Shown here piece by piece: positions 1-7,560 of a stretch of DNA of 64,000 nt. Both the position numbers and the translations under genes were made by a program. Location of the stretch: assembly GCA_963831105.1 (NCBI GenBank), contig CAWHOS010000003.1, positions 1,178,001 through 1,242,000 of the forward strand. The letters are read 5' to 3'. The notes under the pieces were generated by a model, which did no database searches, was not told where the DNA came from, and saw only the letters and a list, made by a program, of their open reading frames with translations. Source of the DNA: DATFQI01 sp963831105 (GTDB lineage Bacteria > Actinomycetota > Thermoleophilia > Solirubrobacterales > Solirubrobacteraceae). How positions within the stretch are numbered: the first letter of the stretch is position 1; every line of letters begins with the position of its first letter.

Positions 1-214
1 GGGGAAGTTCCCGCCGGCCTGCGCGGCCTTGCAGGCCGGCGCGCCGCGGTTCGCGGTGACCGGCTCGGTCTTCGGGCTCGGGCCGAGCGTGACGGCGAGG
101 GCGCTGGACTCGCAGGCCCAGCCTTGCGCCGAGGCGGAGGCCGGCAGCGCGAGAATCAAGAGGAAGAAGGCGACGACGGGTACGGCCGCACGACGGAGTC
201 CGGGATCGAGGCAT
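1..214 (-). CDS. Secreted protein, N-terminal fragment (runs off window)
   Basis: Unrecognised exported protein cut by the window edge. Read from base 201 leftwards, the minus strand gives a clear signal peptide: basic LRRAA, a hydrophobic core VPVVAFFLLILALP and an Ala-rich ASASAQ cleavage region. A mature part with two Cys (WACESS, APACKAA) follows and stays open to base 1. No ATG, GTG or TTG lies in that frame upstream. The only nearby ATG (214..212) is in another frame, so either one base is missing or extra near 205, or the start is unusual. It is 40 bp downstream of the histidine phosphatase gene on the same strand. The signal peptide is seen directly; the function is unknown. Confidence 0.5.
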   Translation of the reverse strand, partial: MPRSRTPSCGRTRRRLLPLDSRAAGLRLGARLGLRVQRPRRHARPEPEDRAGHREPRRAGLQGRAGRRELP

Positions 215-253
215 CCCCGGCTTGTAGCACGCGTGGGCGTGGCGCAACCCCGC

Positions 254-823
254 TCAGGCGAGCGGGCGCCAGCCGTGCAGCACCTCGCGGGTATCGCGGT
301 CGAACGCGAACCAGTGTCCCTGGCCGGGCTGGTCCTCGGCGCGGTGGATGGCGGTGGCCTTGAGCTGGCACAGCAGCAGCGTGCCGACGCCGCCGTGGGA
401 GACGATCGCCACGTCGCCCTCGGCGGGCGACCGCGCGAGCACGGTCTCCAGCGCGTCGGCGATCCGCTCCTGCGCGGCCGCCGCCGTCTCCCAGCCGCGG
501 TGCGAGAGCAGCGGCTCGCCGAAGAAGGCGTGCACCGCCGGCTCGAACAGCTCCGGCGGCAGGTAGCCCGTGGAGGAGCGGTCGTTCTCGGCGAGCTGCT
601 CGAGCGTGCTCGCGGACAGGCCGAGCTGGGAGGCGAGGATCGCCGCCGCGTCGGCCGCCTTGCGCTCGCGGCTCGACCACACCGCGCGGACCTCGCGCAC
701 CTCCGGGCCCTCGGCGAACTGGCGCATGCGCTCGCGCCCGCGCGCCGTCAGCTCCCAGTCGCCCACGGGCACGGCGGGGTCGGCCTCGACCTCCGGGTGG
801 GTGATGAACAGGACGCGGCTCAC
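254..823 (-). CDS. Histidine phosphatase superfamily protein
   Basis: 189-residue protein of the histidine phosphatase (phosphoglycerate mutase-like) fold. The second catalytic histidine motif is clear (IVSHGGVGTLLL, around residue 145). The usual N-terminal RHG motif is replaced by THPEV (LFITHPEV, residues 6-13), followed by DPAVPVGDWELTARGRERM, which resembles the post-motif region of the family. The GTG start at 823 overlaps the TGA of the upstream aminopeptidase gene (GTGA), so the two are translationally coupled. The substrate cannot be predicted. With the Arg of RHG missing it could be a divergent phosphatase or a non-catalytic relative. Confidence 0.75.
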   Translation of the reverse strand: MSRVLFITHPEVEADPAVPVGDWELTARGRERMRQFAEGPEVREVRAVWSSRERKAADAAAILASQLGLSASTLEQLAENDRSSTGYLPPELFEPAVHAFFGEPLLSHRGWETAAAAQERIADALETVLARSPAEGDVAIVSHGGVGTLLLCQLKATAIHRAEDQPGQGHWFAFDRDTREVLHGWRPLA

Positions 824-1902
824 ACGAGGAAGCGGCCGTCGCGCTGGATCGGCTCGCCGTCGGCGTAGAGCGTGCCGCCGCGGCGCAGGTCGCAGATCAT
901 GTCCCAGTGGACCGCGGACTCGTTGGTGCCGCCGGTCTCCGGATACGAGCGGCCGACCGCCAGGTGCACGGTCCCGCCGATCTTCTCGTCGAACAGGATC
1001 GCGCCGACGGGGCGGTCGATCCCGAAGTTGGTGCCGATCCCGATCTCGCCCAGCCGGGCAGCGCCGTCGTCGGTGGCCAGCGTCGCCTTGAGGTACTCCT
1101 CGCCGCGCTCGGCGCGCGCCGCCACCACGCGGCCCTCGCGGAACTCGAGCTCGATCCCGTCGACCTCGACGCCGCGCGGGCTCGACGGGATCGTGAAGCG
1201 GATGCGCCCCTCGGCGCTCGTCTCCAGCGGCCCCGTGAAGACCTCGCCGGAGGGCATGTTGCGCTTGCCGTCGGAGTTGACCCACGTGCGGCCCTCGACC
1301 GACAGCACCAGGTCGGTGCCCTCCGCCTCGATCCGCAGCTCGCGGGCGGGCGTCAGGCGCTCGATCAGCCGTGCCTGGAAGTGGCGCAGCTCGCTCCAGG
1401 CGGCGGTCGCGTCGCCGCGGTCGAGGAACAGCGCGCGGCGGACGAAGGCCGCGAACTCCGTCGTGCCCATGCCCGCCTGCTGCGCGCCGGCCGCCGTCGG
1501 CCACAGCGTCAGGCACCAGCGCCGCGCCAGCGCGGCCTCGCGCACGGGCGCGCGGGCACGCGCCGCGCGCGCCATCCGCGCCGCGTCGACGTGCGCGAGC
1601 GAGCGCGTGTTGGCCGGCGCCTGGATGCCGATCGAGGCGTCCGTGGCCTGCGCCTCGGCCAGCTCGGCGGCGGCGAAGCCGTCGAGGTGGGCGTCGCGGG
1701 CGTGCTGCCAGAAGCCCTCGTCGGCGCCCGGCAGCTCCGTGCGGATCAGCGGCCACGCCTCGCGCACGAGCAGCTCCTCCTGCAGCGCGAGCATCAGCGG
1801 CGCGGCCAGCGTGCTCGAGCGCACGACGACCTGCTGGCCGGCCTGCACGTCGAGGCAGTAGTCGCACAGCAGCGCCGCGAAGCGCGCGGGGTCGGGCGCC
1901 AT
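820..1902 (-). CDS. M29 family aminopeptidase (aminopeptidase T/AmpS-like)
   Basis: 360-residue metallo-aminopeptidase of family M29, about the usual length, predicted to remove N-terminal residues from peptides in the cytosol using two metal ions. Likely metal ligands are visible in order: Glu220 in MPSGEVFT, Glu286 in GEIGIGTN, His313 in GGTVHLAVG, and His332 and Asp334 in SAVHWDMICD. It sits in a coupled minus-strand run. Its ATG shares one base with the TGA of the upstream 119-residue gene (TGATG), and its own stop overlaps the start of the downstream phosphatase. No signal peptide is present. Confidence 0.9.
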   Translation of the reverse strand: MAPDPARFAALLCDYCLDVQAGQQVVVRSSTLAAPLMLALQEELLVREAWPLIRTELPGADEGFWQHARDAHLDGFAAAELAEAQATDASIGIQAPANTRSLAHVDAARMARAARARAPVREAALARRWCLTLWPTAAGAQQAGMGTTEFAAFVRRALFLDRGDATAAWSELRHFQARLIERLTPARELRIEAEGTDLVLSVEGRTWVNSDGKRNMPSGEVFTGPLETSAEGRIRFTIPSSPRGVEVDGIELEFREGRVVAARAERGEEYLKATLATDDGAARLGEIGIGTNFGIDRPVGAILFDEKIGGTVHLAVGRSYPETGGTNESAVHWDMICDLRRGGTLYADGEPIQRDGRFLV

Positions 1903-2261
1903 CAGGGGGCCTCGACGTCCGGGAAGTGCGCGGCGAGGTGCTCGCGCAGGACGTCGCGGATCCAGCGGCGCTCGTCCTGGCTCGCGAAGCGGTAGCGGCC
2001 GAGCAGCTCCTTCTGGGACGTGATCGGCTCGGCTTGCGCGATCTCCCAGCGCACCGCGAGCAGCTCGAACAGCAGCTCGACGCCGCGCTGCCAGGCGTCC
2101 TCGCGCGAGAGCGGCGATGCCTTCATCGTCTCGGCGTAGCGCTGCCGCGCCGCCGGGGTCAGCGACCCCCGCAGGGCGAGGACGTCACCCTCCGGCGAGC
2201 GGTACTCGGACTCCGGGGCCTTGAGGGTCTCGGCGCCGCGGCGGCGGGAGCGCTTGCCCAT
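1902..2261 (-). CDS. Conserved small protein of unknown function
   Basis: 119-residue soluble protein starting MGKRSRRRG. It has a basic N-terminus, then a charged, mostly helical body with many Trp and Arg residues (DAWQRGVELLFELLAVRWEI; QDERRWIRDVLREHL). I do not recognise the family. The ATG at 2261 was chosen over an upstream in-frame start at 2303 because the longer version would overlap the divergent MBL gene and has a low-complexity Cys/Gly leader. It is first in the coupled run with the M29 peptidase and histidine phosphatase, so co-expression is likely. Confidence 0.65.
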   Translation of the reverse strand: MGKRSRRRGAETLKAPESEYRSPEGDVLALRGSLTPAARQRYAETMKASPLSREDAWQRGVELLFELLAVRWEIAQAEPITSQKELLGRYRFASQDERRWIRDVLREHLAAHFPDVEAP

Positions 2262-2287
2262 GCGGCGGCACGTTAGCGTCCCGCCGG

Positions 2288-3289
2288 ATGCGCAAGCCGA
2301 CACGCAAGCGCGAGGTGGGGCGCGGCGAGCGCGTGCTCCCGGGCGTCTGGCGCCTGCGGCTCCCGCTGCCGTGGCCGGGCGTCCCGCACTGCAACGCGTG
2401 GGCGCTCGCCTCGGGCGACGGGATCGTGCTCGTCGACACCGGGATGCACGAGCCCGGCTCGATGGCCCACCTCGAGCGCGCGCTCGACCAGGCCGGGCTG
2501 CGGCTCGAGCACGTGCGCCAGGTCGTCTGCACCCACGCGCACGTCGACCACTGCGGCCAGGCGCCGGCGATCCGCGAGCGCACCGGGGCGCCCGTGTGGC
2601 TGCACCCGGCGCACGGGCACCTGCACGCCAACGACGAGTCGCCCGAGGAGACGATCGCCCGCCGCGTCGAGGTGGCCCGCCAGTCGGGCGTGCCGGAGGA
2701 GCCGCTGCGGCGCTGGGCGGAGCAGCGTCGCCTCGTCGGCAAGGGCATCTCCGGCGAGCTGACGTCCGACCACGACCTCGTGCCGGGCGTGACGGTGGCC
2801 AGCGACCTCGGCCCCTGGGAGGTCGTCGAGACGCCCGGCCACGCGCCCTCGCACGTGTGCCTGCACCAGCCCGAGCGGCGGCTGCTGATCTCCGGCGACC
2901 ACCTGCTCGGCCGCGTGTCGCTGTACTTCGACGAGGGCCACACGCCCGACCCGGTCGGCGAGTTCCTGGAGTCGCTCGACCGCGTGGAGGGCCTCGACGC
3001 GCGGCTCGCGCTCGCCGGCCACGGCCGCCCGTTCACCGACGTCGGCGGCCACATCGCCGCCAACCGCGCGCTCGTCGCCGAGCGCCTCGACGGCGTGCGG
3101 GCCGCGCTCGCCACGGGCGGCGGCACGCCGTTCGAGCTCGCCCAGCGCGTCTACAAGGAGGCGTTCTCCGAGCAGACCGCCACCTGGCTGCTCGCGAAGA
3201 CCCGCTCGTGGCTCACCCACCTCGAGCGCCGCGGCGAGGCCCACCGCTCCGAACCGGACCCCGGCGGCGCCGAGCTCTGGAGCGCCTAG
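2288..3289 (+). CDS. MBL-fold metallohydrolase
   Basis: 333-residue metallo-beta-lactamase-fold hydrolase. The di-metal motif HAHVDH lies at residues 83-88, preceded by the strand VLVDTGMH (48-54). Later ligands are in TPGHAPSHVCLH, SGDHLL and the C-terminal LAGHGRPF, which match the standard order for this fold. Glyoxalase-II-like or lactonase-like hydrolysis of a small thioester or ester is the usual activity, but the substrate is not predictable here. A long alpha-helical C-terminal tail is typical of the LACTB2-like subgroup. It is transcribed divergently from the 119-residue gene, with only 26 bp between the two start codons. Confidence 0.85.
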   Translation: MRKPTRKREVGRGERVLPGVWRLRLPLPWPGVPHCNAWALASGDGIVLVDTGMHEPGSMAHLERALDQAGLRLEHVRQVVCTHAHVDHCGQAPAIRERTGAPVWLHPAHGHLHANDESPEETIARRVEVARQSGVPEEPLRRWAEQRRLVGKGISGELTSDHDLVPGVTVASDLGPWEVVETPGHAPSHVCLHQPERRLLISGDHLLGRVSLYFDEGHTPDPVGEFLESLDRVEGLDARLALAGHGRPFTDVGGHIAANRALVAERLDGVRAALATGGGTPFELAQRVYKEAFSEQTATWLLAKTRSWLTHLERRGEAHRSEPDPGGAELWSA

Positions 3290-3306
3290 GGCGCTCGCGC
3301 CCTGCC

Positions 3307-3564
3307 GGGCTCACGTCAACTGCGGCTGGGTCGGGAGGTGGGGGAGCCGCCCGCCCCGGCGGTCCCCGGGCGGTCACTTACAGCGAGGGGCTTTTCACGC
3401 ACGCTCAGCGTGATCCATCGTCCCGTCGTTTCGAGGCCGCAAACGCTGGGCATCTGACGCACGCTCAGCGGGAGTTTCAAGCACCTCGCTGTAAGTGGCG
3501 GCCCGGAGCAGGCGCCGCGGGCGGCACTGCCACCTCCATACCCAGCCGCAGTTGACGTGAGCCC
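3307..3564. repeat. Palindromic repeat element, copy 1 (complete)
   Basis: A 258-bp element fills the gap between the MBL gene and metF. Its ends are perfect 25-bp inverted repeats (3307-3331 and 3540-3564; core ACGTCAACTGCGGCTGGGT). The inverted symmetry continues imperfectly inward: CACTTACAGCGAGG at 3376-3388 pairs with CCTCGCTGTAAGTG at 3485-3497. The core holds two direct copies of ACGCACGCTCAGCG (3397-3410 and 3457-3470), exactly 60 bp apart, with a smaller hairpin between them (CCCGTCGTTT/AAACGCTGGG). No plausible gene is present. The arrangement is like a non-autonomous mobile element or a structured RNA or terminator unit. A second copy is at 15619-15830. Confidence 0.85.
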
Positions 3565-3592
3565 TGCAGCGCGGCCTCCCTAGACTTCCCGC

Positions 3593-4495
3593 ATGCGGAT
3601 CGACGAGCGCCTCGTGGACGGTGGGCCATCGTTCTCCTTCGAGTTCTTCCCGCCCAAGACCGAGGACGGGGCGCGCAACCTCGCCACGGCCCTGGACGAG
3701 CTCTCGGGGATGGACCCGACGTTCGTGTCGGTCACCTACGGCGCCGGCGGCTCGCTCGAGCAGCGGGCCAAGACGGTCGACATCGTCGCCGGCATCAAGG
3801 AGGACTTCGGCCTCGAGGCGATGGCGCACTTCACGTGCGTCAACGCGACGACCGAGGAGCTGCGCGCGACGCTGGACCGCATGCGCGACGCCGGGATCGC
3901 CAACGTGCTCGCGCTGCGCGGCGACCCGCCGCAGGGCGAGACCGAGTGGACCGCGACCGAGGGCGGGCTGCGGTACTCGCGCGAGCTGATCGAGCTGATC
4001 CGCGACGAGTACCCCGAGTTCGCGATCGGCGCGGCGTGCTTCCCCGAGGTCCACATCCACGCCGAGTCCGCCGAGGCGGACCTGCGCTACCTCAAGGAGA
4101 AGGTCGACGCGGGCGCGCGCTTCCTGATCACGCAGCTGTTCTTCGACAACTCCTTCTACTACGACTTCGTGGCGCGGGCGCGCGAGCTCGGCGTCGACGT
4201 GCCGATCGTGCCGGGGATCATGCCGATCACCAACTACGGCCAGATCCGGCGCATCACGGAGATGTGCGGCTCGGTGATCCCGGCCCACCTGGTCGCCGAG
4301 CTCGACGTGCGCGCCGACGACCCGCGCGCCGTGACCGACTTCGGCGTCGCCTACGCCACGCTGCAGTGCGCCGACCTGCTGGCCAAGGGCGCCCCCGGGA
4401 TCCACTTCTACACGCTCAACCGCTCCCCCGCGACGCGCGCGATCCTCAGCGCGCTGCGCGCGATGGCGCCGTGGCGCGGGGCGGTGCCGGTCTAG
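3593..4495 (+). CDS. metF: 5,10-methylenetetrahydrofolate reductase
   Basis: 300-residue flavoprotein that reduces 5,10-methylene-THF to 5-methyl-THF for methionine synthesis. The family signatures are clear: SFEFFPPKT (residues 12-20), a folate-binding LALRGDPP segment near 105, IGAACFPEVH near 145, KVDAGARFLITQLFFDN near 165, and VPGIMPITN near 205. The length is normal for bacterial MetF. The start ATG at 3593 lies 29 bp after the palindromic repeat, so any promoter must lie within or overlap the element, or transcription comes through from upstream. The next gene starts 2 bp after its stop, implying an operon. Confidence 0.95.
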   Translation: MRIDERLVDGGPSFSFEFFPPKTEDGARNLATALDELSGMDPTFVSVTYGAGGSLEQRAKTVDIVAGIKEDFGLEAMAHFTCVNATTEELRATLDRMRDAGIANVLALRGDPPQGETEWTATEGGLRYSRELIELIRDEYPEFAIGAACFPEVHIHAESAEADLRYLKEKVDAGARFLITQLFFDNSFYYDFVARARELGVDVPIVPGIMPITNYGQIRRITEMCGSVIPAHLVAELDVRADDPRAVTDFGVAYATLQCADLLAKGAPGIHFYTLNRSPATRAILSALRAMAPWRGAVPV

Positions 4496-4497
4496 CC

Positions 4498-5076
4498 ATG
4501 GGCAAGGTCTACGAGGGCATCACGGACGTCCAGCGCGAGTGGATCGCGCGCCAGGCGCTGTTCTTCGTCGGCACCGCGCCGCTCGCCGGCGACGGTCACG
4601 TCAACGTCTCGCCGAAGGGGCCGATCGGCTCGCTGCGCGTGCTCGACGACCACACGGTCGCCTACCTCGACGTCGTCGGCTCGGGCGCGGAGACGATCGC
4701 CCACATCCGCGAGAACGGGCGCGTCGTCGTGATGCTGTGCGCCTTCGATGGCCCGCCGCGGATCCTGCGCCTGCACGGGCGGGGGGAGATCGTGCCCGCC
4801 ACGGACGAGCGCTTCGCCGCCGTCTTCGAGCAGGCCTCCTTCGACGAGTTCGAGGTGCCCGAGTCGCACCGGGCGATCATCCTCGTGGACATCGTCCGCG
4901 TCGCCGACTCCTGCGGCTACGGCGTGCCGCTGATGGACTACGTCGGCGAGCGCCCGCACCAGGCGGCCTCGTCGGCCAAGCGCGTGCGCGTGCACGGCCC
5001 GGAGGCCTACGTCGCCTACCAGCGCGAGCACAACGCCGCGAGCATCGACGGGCTCCCGGCCGTCGACCTCGCCTAG
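4498..5076 (+). CDS. Pyridoxamine 5'-phosphate oxidase-family flavin-binding protein
   Basis: 192-residue split-barrel protein of the pyridoxamine 5'-phosphate oxidase family. Recognisable parts are HVNVSPKGPIGSLRVLDDHTVAYLD (residues 35-59) and the ENGRVVVMLCAFDGPPRILRLHGRG strand pair (75-99), which in the family form the FMN or F420 site. It is probably a cytosolic flavin-linked oxidoreductase; the substrate is unknown. It starts 2 bp after metF, so it is co-transcribed. Its TAG stop and that of the convergent FAD oxidase gene lie on the same CTAG tetranucleotide (5073-5076). Confidence 0.85.
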   Translation: MGKVYEGITDVQREWIARQALFFVGTAPLAGDGHVNVSPKGPIGSLRVLDDHTVAYLDVVGSGAETIAHIRENGRVVVMLCAFDGPPRILRLHGRGEIVPATDERFAAVFEQASFDEFEVPESHRAIILVDIVRVADSCGYGVPLMDYVGERPHQAASSAKRVRVHGPEAYVAYQREHNAASIDGLPAVDLA

Positions 5077-6437
5077 GCGGCCAGCCGCGCCGCCCCGCCC
5101 GCAGGCGGCACGTTCTGGTTGAGCCGGAACACGTTGTCCGGGTCGTAGGCCGCCTTGACCGCCGCCAGCCGGTCCCGGTGCTCGCCGGGGTACGCGGCGC
5201 GTACGCGGTCGGGGCCCTCGTCGCCGAGGAAGCCGGCGTAGGCGCCGTCGGCGCCGTGGCGGATGCGGTCCGCCAGCGCCGTGGCCCAGGCCTCGTGCCC
5301 GGCACGCTCCTCGGGGCGGGCGTACATCGCGACGATGGTGGCCATGATCCGGCGGTCCCGGTGCGCGAACGCGGTCGCGTCGGCGGGCACCCGCGCCATC
5401 GCGCCGCCGAGGACGCGGAGCTGCGTCACCGCCTGCATGGCCGTGGAGCCCTCCAGCGCGTCGACGACGGCAGCGGCCGAGGCTCCGTCGAAGCGGTCCG
5501 TGAACAGCGTGCGCGTCACCGCGGCCTGCGGGCCGCCCGGCTCGCCGCCCTCGAAGAGCTCGGGATAGGCCATCGGGCGCACGAAGTCGGCGATCGGGGT
5601 CGCGAGGGCACGCAGCCGGCCGACCACGCGCTCGCCCGCCTGGACGTCGCCGGCGTAGGCGAGCAGGGCCAGGACCACCGGGCGGCCGTGGTGCTCGGCC
5701 GGGATGAACGGCAGCGGCGGCGCCGGCATGACGTTGGCGATCGCCGACAGCTCCTCGGGCGCGGCGTCCGCCTCGGCGACGAATCCCTCGAGCACGTCCG
5801 CGGTCGCCGGGAGCAGGAGCATCCCGCCGAGGATGCGCCCGATCGTGTGCAGGCGCAGCTTCAGGCGGGTCACCACGCCGGGGTTGCCGCCACCGCCGCG
5901 GATCGCCCAGAAGAGGTCGGGGTGGGTACGCGCATCGGTGCGCAGCCGCCGGCCGTCGGCCGTGACGACCTCCGCGGCGAGCACGTCGTCGATCGTCAGG
6001 CCGTGCCTGCGTACGAGGAACCCGACGCCGCCGGCGTTCGCGATGCCGCCGATCCCGACGGAGCCGGCGTCGCCGAACGGGGTCGCCAGCTCGTGGGCGC
6101 CCGCGGCCGCGGTGTAGGCCCCCGCGGTCAGGCCGGCCTCGGCCCAGGCCACGCGCCGCTCCGGGTCGATCTCGAGCCCGCGCATGCCGGAGAGATCGAT
6201 GACCACACCGTCGTCCACGACTCCGTGCCCGGCGGGGCTGTGGCCGCCGCTGCGGACCGCGAGCGGCAGGCCGTGCTCGCGCGCGTGGGCGATCGCCGCC
6301 GCGACGTCCTCCGCGCCGGCGGGGCGGGCGATGAGCGCGGGGCGGCGGTCGACGGCCGCGAACACCGTCCGCGCCTCGTCGTATTCGGGGTCCTGCGGGG
6401 TGATGACGGGTCCGGCGAGCTGGAGCGTGTGAAGCAT
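5073..6437 (-). CDS. FAD-binding oxidoreductase, berberine-bridge (BBE)-like
   Basis: 454-residue flavoprotein of the PCMH/BBE family. The N-terminal FAD domain carries RSGGHSPAGHG (62-72), with the His that is 8-alpha-bonded to FAD in relatives, then GIGGIANAGGVGFL and AIRGGGGNPGVVT. The C-terminus ends with the BBE motif AAYDPDNVFRLNQNV. Members oxidise sugars or aromatic and alkaloid-like substrates with O2; the substrate here is unknown. The Cys usually forming a second FAD bond is not evident in the GIGGIANAGG segment. ATG 6437 was chosen because an upstream in-frame ATG (6473) adds an unconserved Cys-rich leader. It is convergent with the flavin-binding gene. Confidence 0.88.
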   Translation of the reverse strand: MLHTLQLAGPVITPQDPEYDEARTVFAAVDRRPALIARPAGAEDVAAAIAHAREHGLPLAVRSGGHSPAGHGVVDDGVVIDLSGMRGLEIDPERRVAWAEAGLTAGAYTAAAGAHELATPFGDAGSVGIGGIANAGGVGFLVRRHGLTIDDVLAAEVVTADGRRLRTDARTHPDLFWAIRGGGGNPGVVTRLKLRLHTIGRILGGMLLLPATADVLEGFVAEADAAPEELSAIANVMPAPPLPFIPAEHHGRPVVLALLAYAGDVQAGERVVGRLRALATPIADFVRPMAYPELFEGGEPGGPQAAVTRTLFTDRFDGASAAAVVDALEGSTAMQAVTQLRVLGGAMARVPADATAFAHRDRRIMATIVAMYARPEERAGHEAWATALADRIRHGADGAYAGFLGDEGPDRVRAAYPGEHRDRLAAVKAAYDPDNVFRLNQNVPPAGGAARLAA

Positions 6438-6548
6438 GCATCCCAGGCAAGCAACCGAGCGGCAACGCGCCATTCGGGCTATCCGGCGTCCGCGTGTCGG
6501 GCTGGCCGCACCGACCCGGCGGGGAGGTTGGTTCCCTCCGGGTGACCG

Positions 6549-6830
6549 CTACGGCGCGCGCTCGATCTCCAGCGCGTGCGCGACCCGCGGGCGGCCGTCT
6601 GCCTCCCAGGTCACGTCGACCTGGTCGTCCTTGGAGTAGAAGCCGATCCCCCAGGCGCCCCAGAACCACTTCCAGAAGCCGAGCTTGCCCTCCTTCTCCA
6701 GGCTGGAGCGGAACACGAGCACGTCGCCGCGGACCTCGTAGTCGCGGCCGCGCTCCTGCCGCACGCCGTTGAGGTAGACGGTGTAGGGCGACCGGACCCC
6801 CTTCGGCAAGTGAACCCTTGATTCAGTCAT
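6549..6830 (-). CDS. Conserved hypothetical protein, 93 aa
   Basis: Small soluble protein starting MTESRVHLPKGVRSPYTVYLNG, with a Trp-rich centre (LGFWKWFWGAWGIGFYSKDDQV) and a final beta-rich segment (VDVTWEADGRPRVAHALEIE). The pattern suggests a compact all-beta fold with a hydrophobic loop. I recall similar uncharacterised actinobacterial proteins but no function. The ATG at 6830 is preferred over 6839. It stands alone, divergent from the YgjP-like gene 64 bp away. Confidence 0.7.
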   Translation of the reverse strand: MTESRVHLPKGVRSPYTVYLNGVRQERGRDYEVRGDVLVFRSSLEKEGKLGFWKWFWGAWGIGFYSKDDQVDVTWEADGRPRVAHALEIERAP

Positions 6831-6894
6831 CCCACCCACCCCACCGCCGCATCATGGCAACGACCGGGCGCCGTCGTAGGCTGGATCGCCGTCG

Positions 6895-7560
6895 ATGGCG
6901 CGCCTGAAGTCCGACCTCGAGTACACGATCCGCCGCTCAGCCCGGGCGCGCCGCGTGCGCGTGACCGTCTCCGGCGAGGGCGAGGTGGTCGTGACGCTGC
7001 CCCAGCGCGCGGCCGAGCGCCGCGCGGCCGAGGCGGTGCGCGAGCTGCGCCCGTGGATCGACCGCCGCCGCTCCGCGCTGCTGCGGGCCGCGGCCGAGGT
7101 CGCGCGCGAGCCGGGCACGCTGCCGTACCTCGGCGCCACGCTGCGGCTGGTCCCGGAGCCGGGCCGCACGCGGGTCCACCGCCGCGGCGACGCGCTGCTG
7201 GTCCCGCCGGGCGATGCGACCGAGGCGATCGAGCGCTGGTACCGCCGCCGCGCCCGGGCGGAGATCGCCCCGCGCCTGGACGCCGCCACCGCCCGCGCGG
7301 GCACGGGCTACCGGGGTCTCACGATCCGCGGCCAGCGCACCCGCTGGGCGTCGTGCTCGTCCAACGGCGCGATGTCCTTCAACTGGCGCCTGCTGCTGGC
7401 GCCCGAGGCCGTCCTGGACTACGTGATCGAGCACGAGGTCTGCCATCTCGAGGTGATGGACCACTCGCCGCGCTTCTGGGCCCTGCTGGAGTCGCGCGCC
7501 CCCGGCTGGCGCGAGCACGCCGGCTGGCTGCGGCGCTACGGCTCGACGCTGGTGCTCTGA
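6895..7560 (+). CDS. YgjP-like (DUF45) zinc metallohydrolase
   Basis: 221-residue member of the YgjP/DUF45 family of predicted zinc metallopeptidases. The zinc motif HEVCH is at residues 180-184, with a third His at 190 in MDHSPRFW, and is preceded by the family signature RTRWASCSSNGAMSFNWRLL (148-167). The Arg-rich N-terminal half is typical for the family. Its cellular substrate is not established. Its 3' end overlaps the convergent minus-strand gene by 25 bp. Confidence 0.87.
   Translation: MARLKSDLEYTIRRSARARRVRVTVSGEGEVVVTLPQRAAERRAAEAVRELRPWIDRRRSALLRAAAEVAREPGTLPYLGATLRLVPEPGRTRVHRRGDALLVPPGDATEAIERWYRRRARAEIAPRLDAATARAGTGYRGLTIRGQRTRWASCSSNGAMSFNWRLLLAPEAVLDYVIEHEVCHLEVMDHSPRFWALLESRAPGWREHAGWLRRYGSTLVL

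Noticed and set aside
3397..3470. CRISPR-like array from the direct repeats
   Set aside because: Only two 14-bp units per element and no cas genes; the intervening sequence forms a hairpin and is shared between copies, unlike spacers.
2221..3555. Plus-strand frame reading into repeat copy 1 with peptide repeats THAQR
   Set aside because: The frame is out of phase with the MBL gene. The peptide repeat simply reflects the 14-bp DNA direct repeats, and the same peptide in copy 2 arises the same way. No start or codon pattern supports coding.
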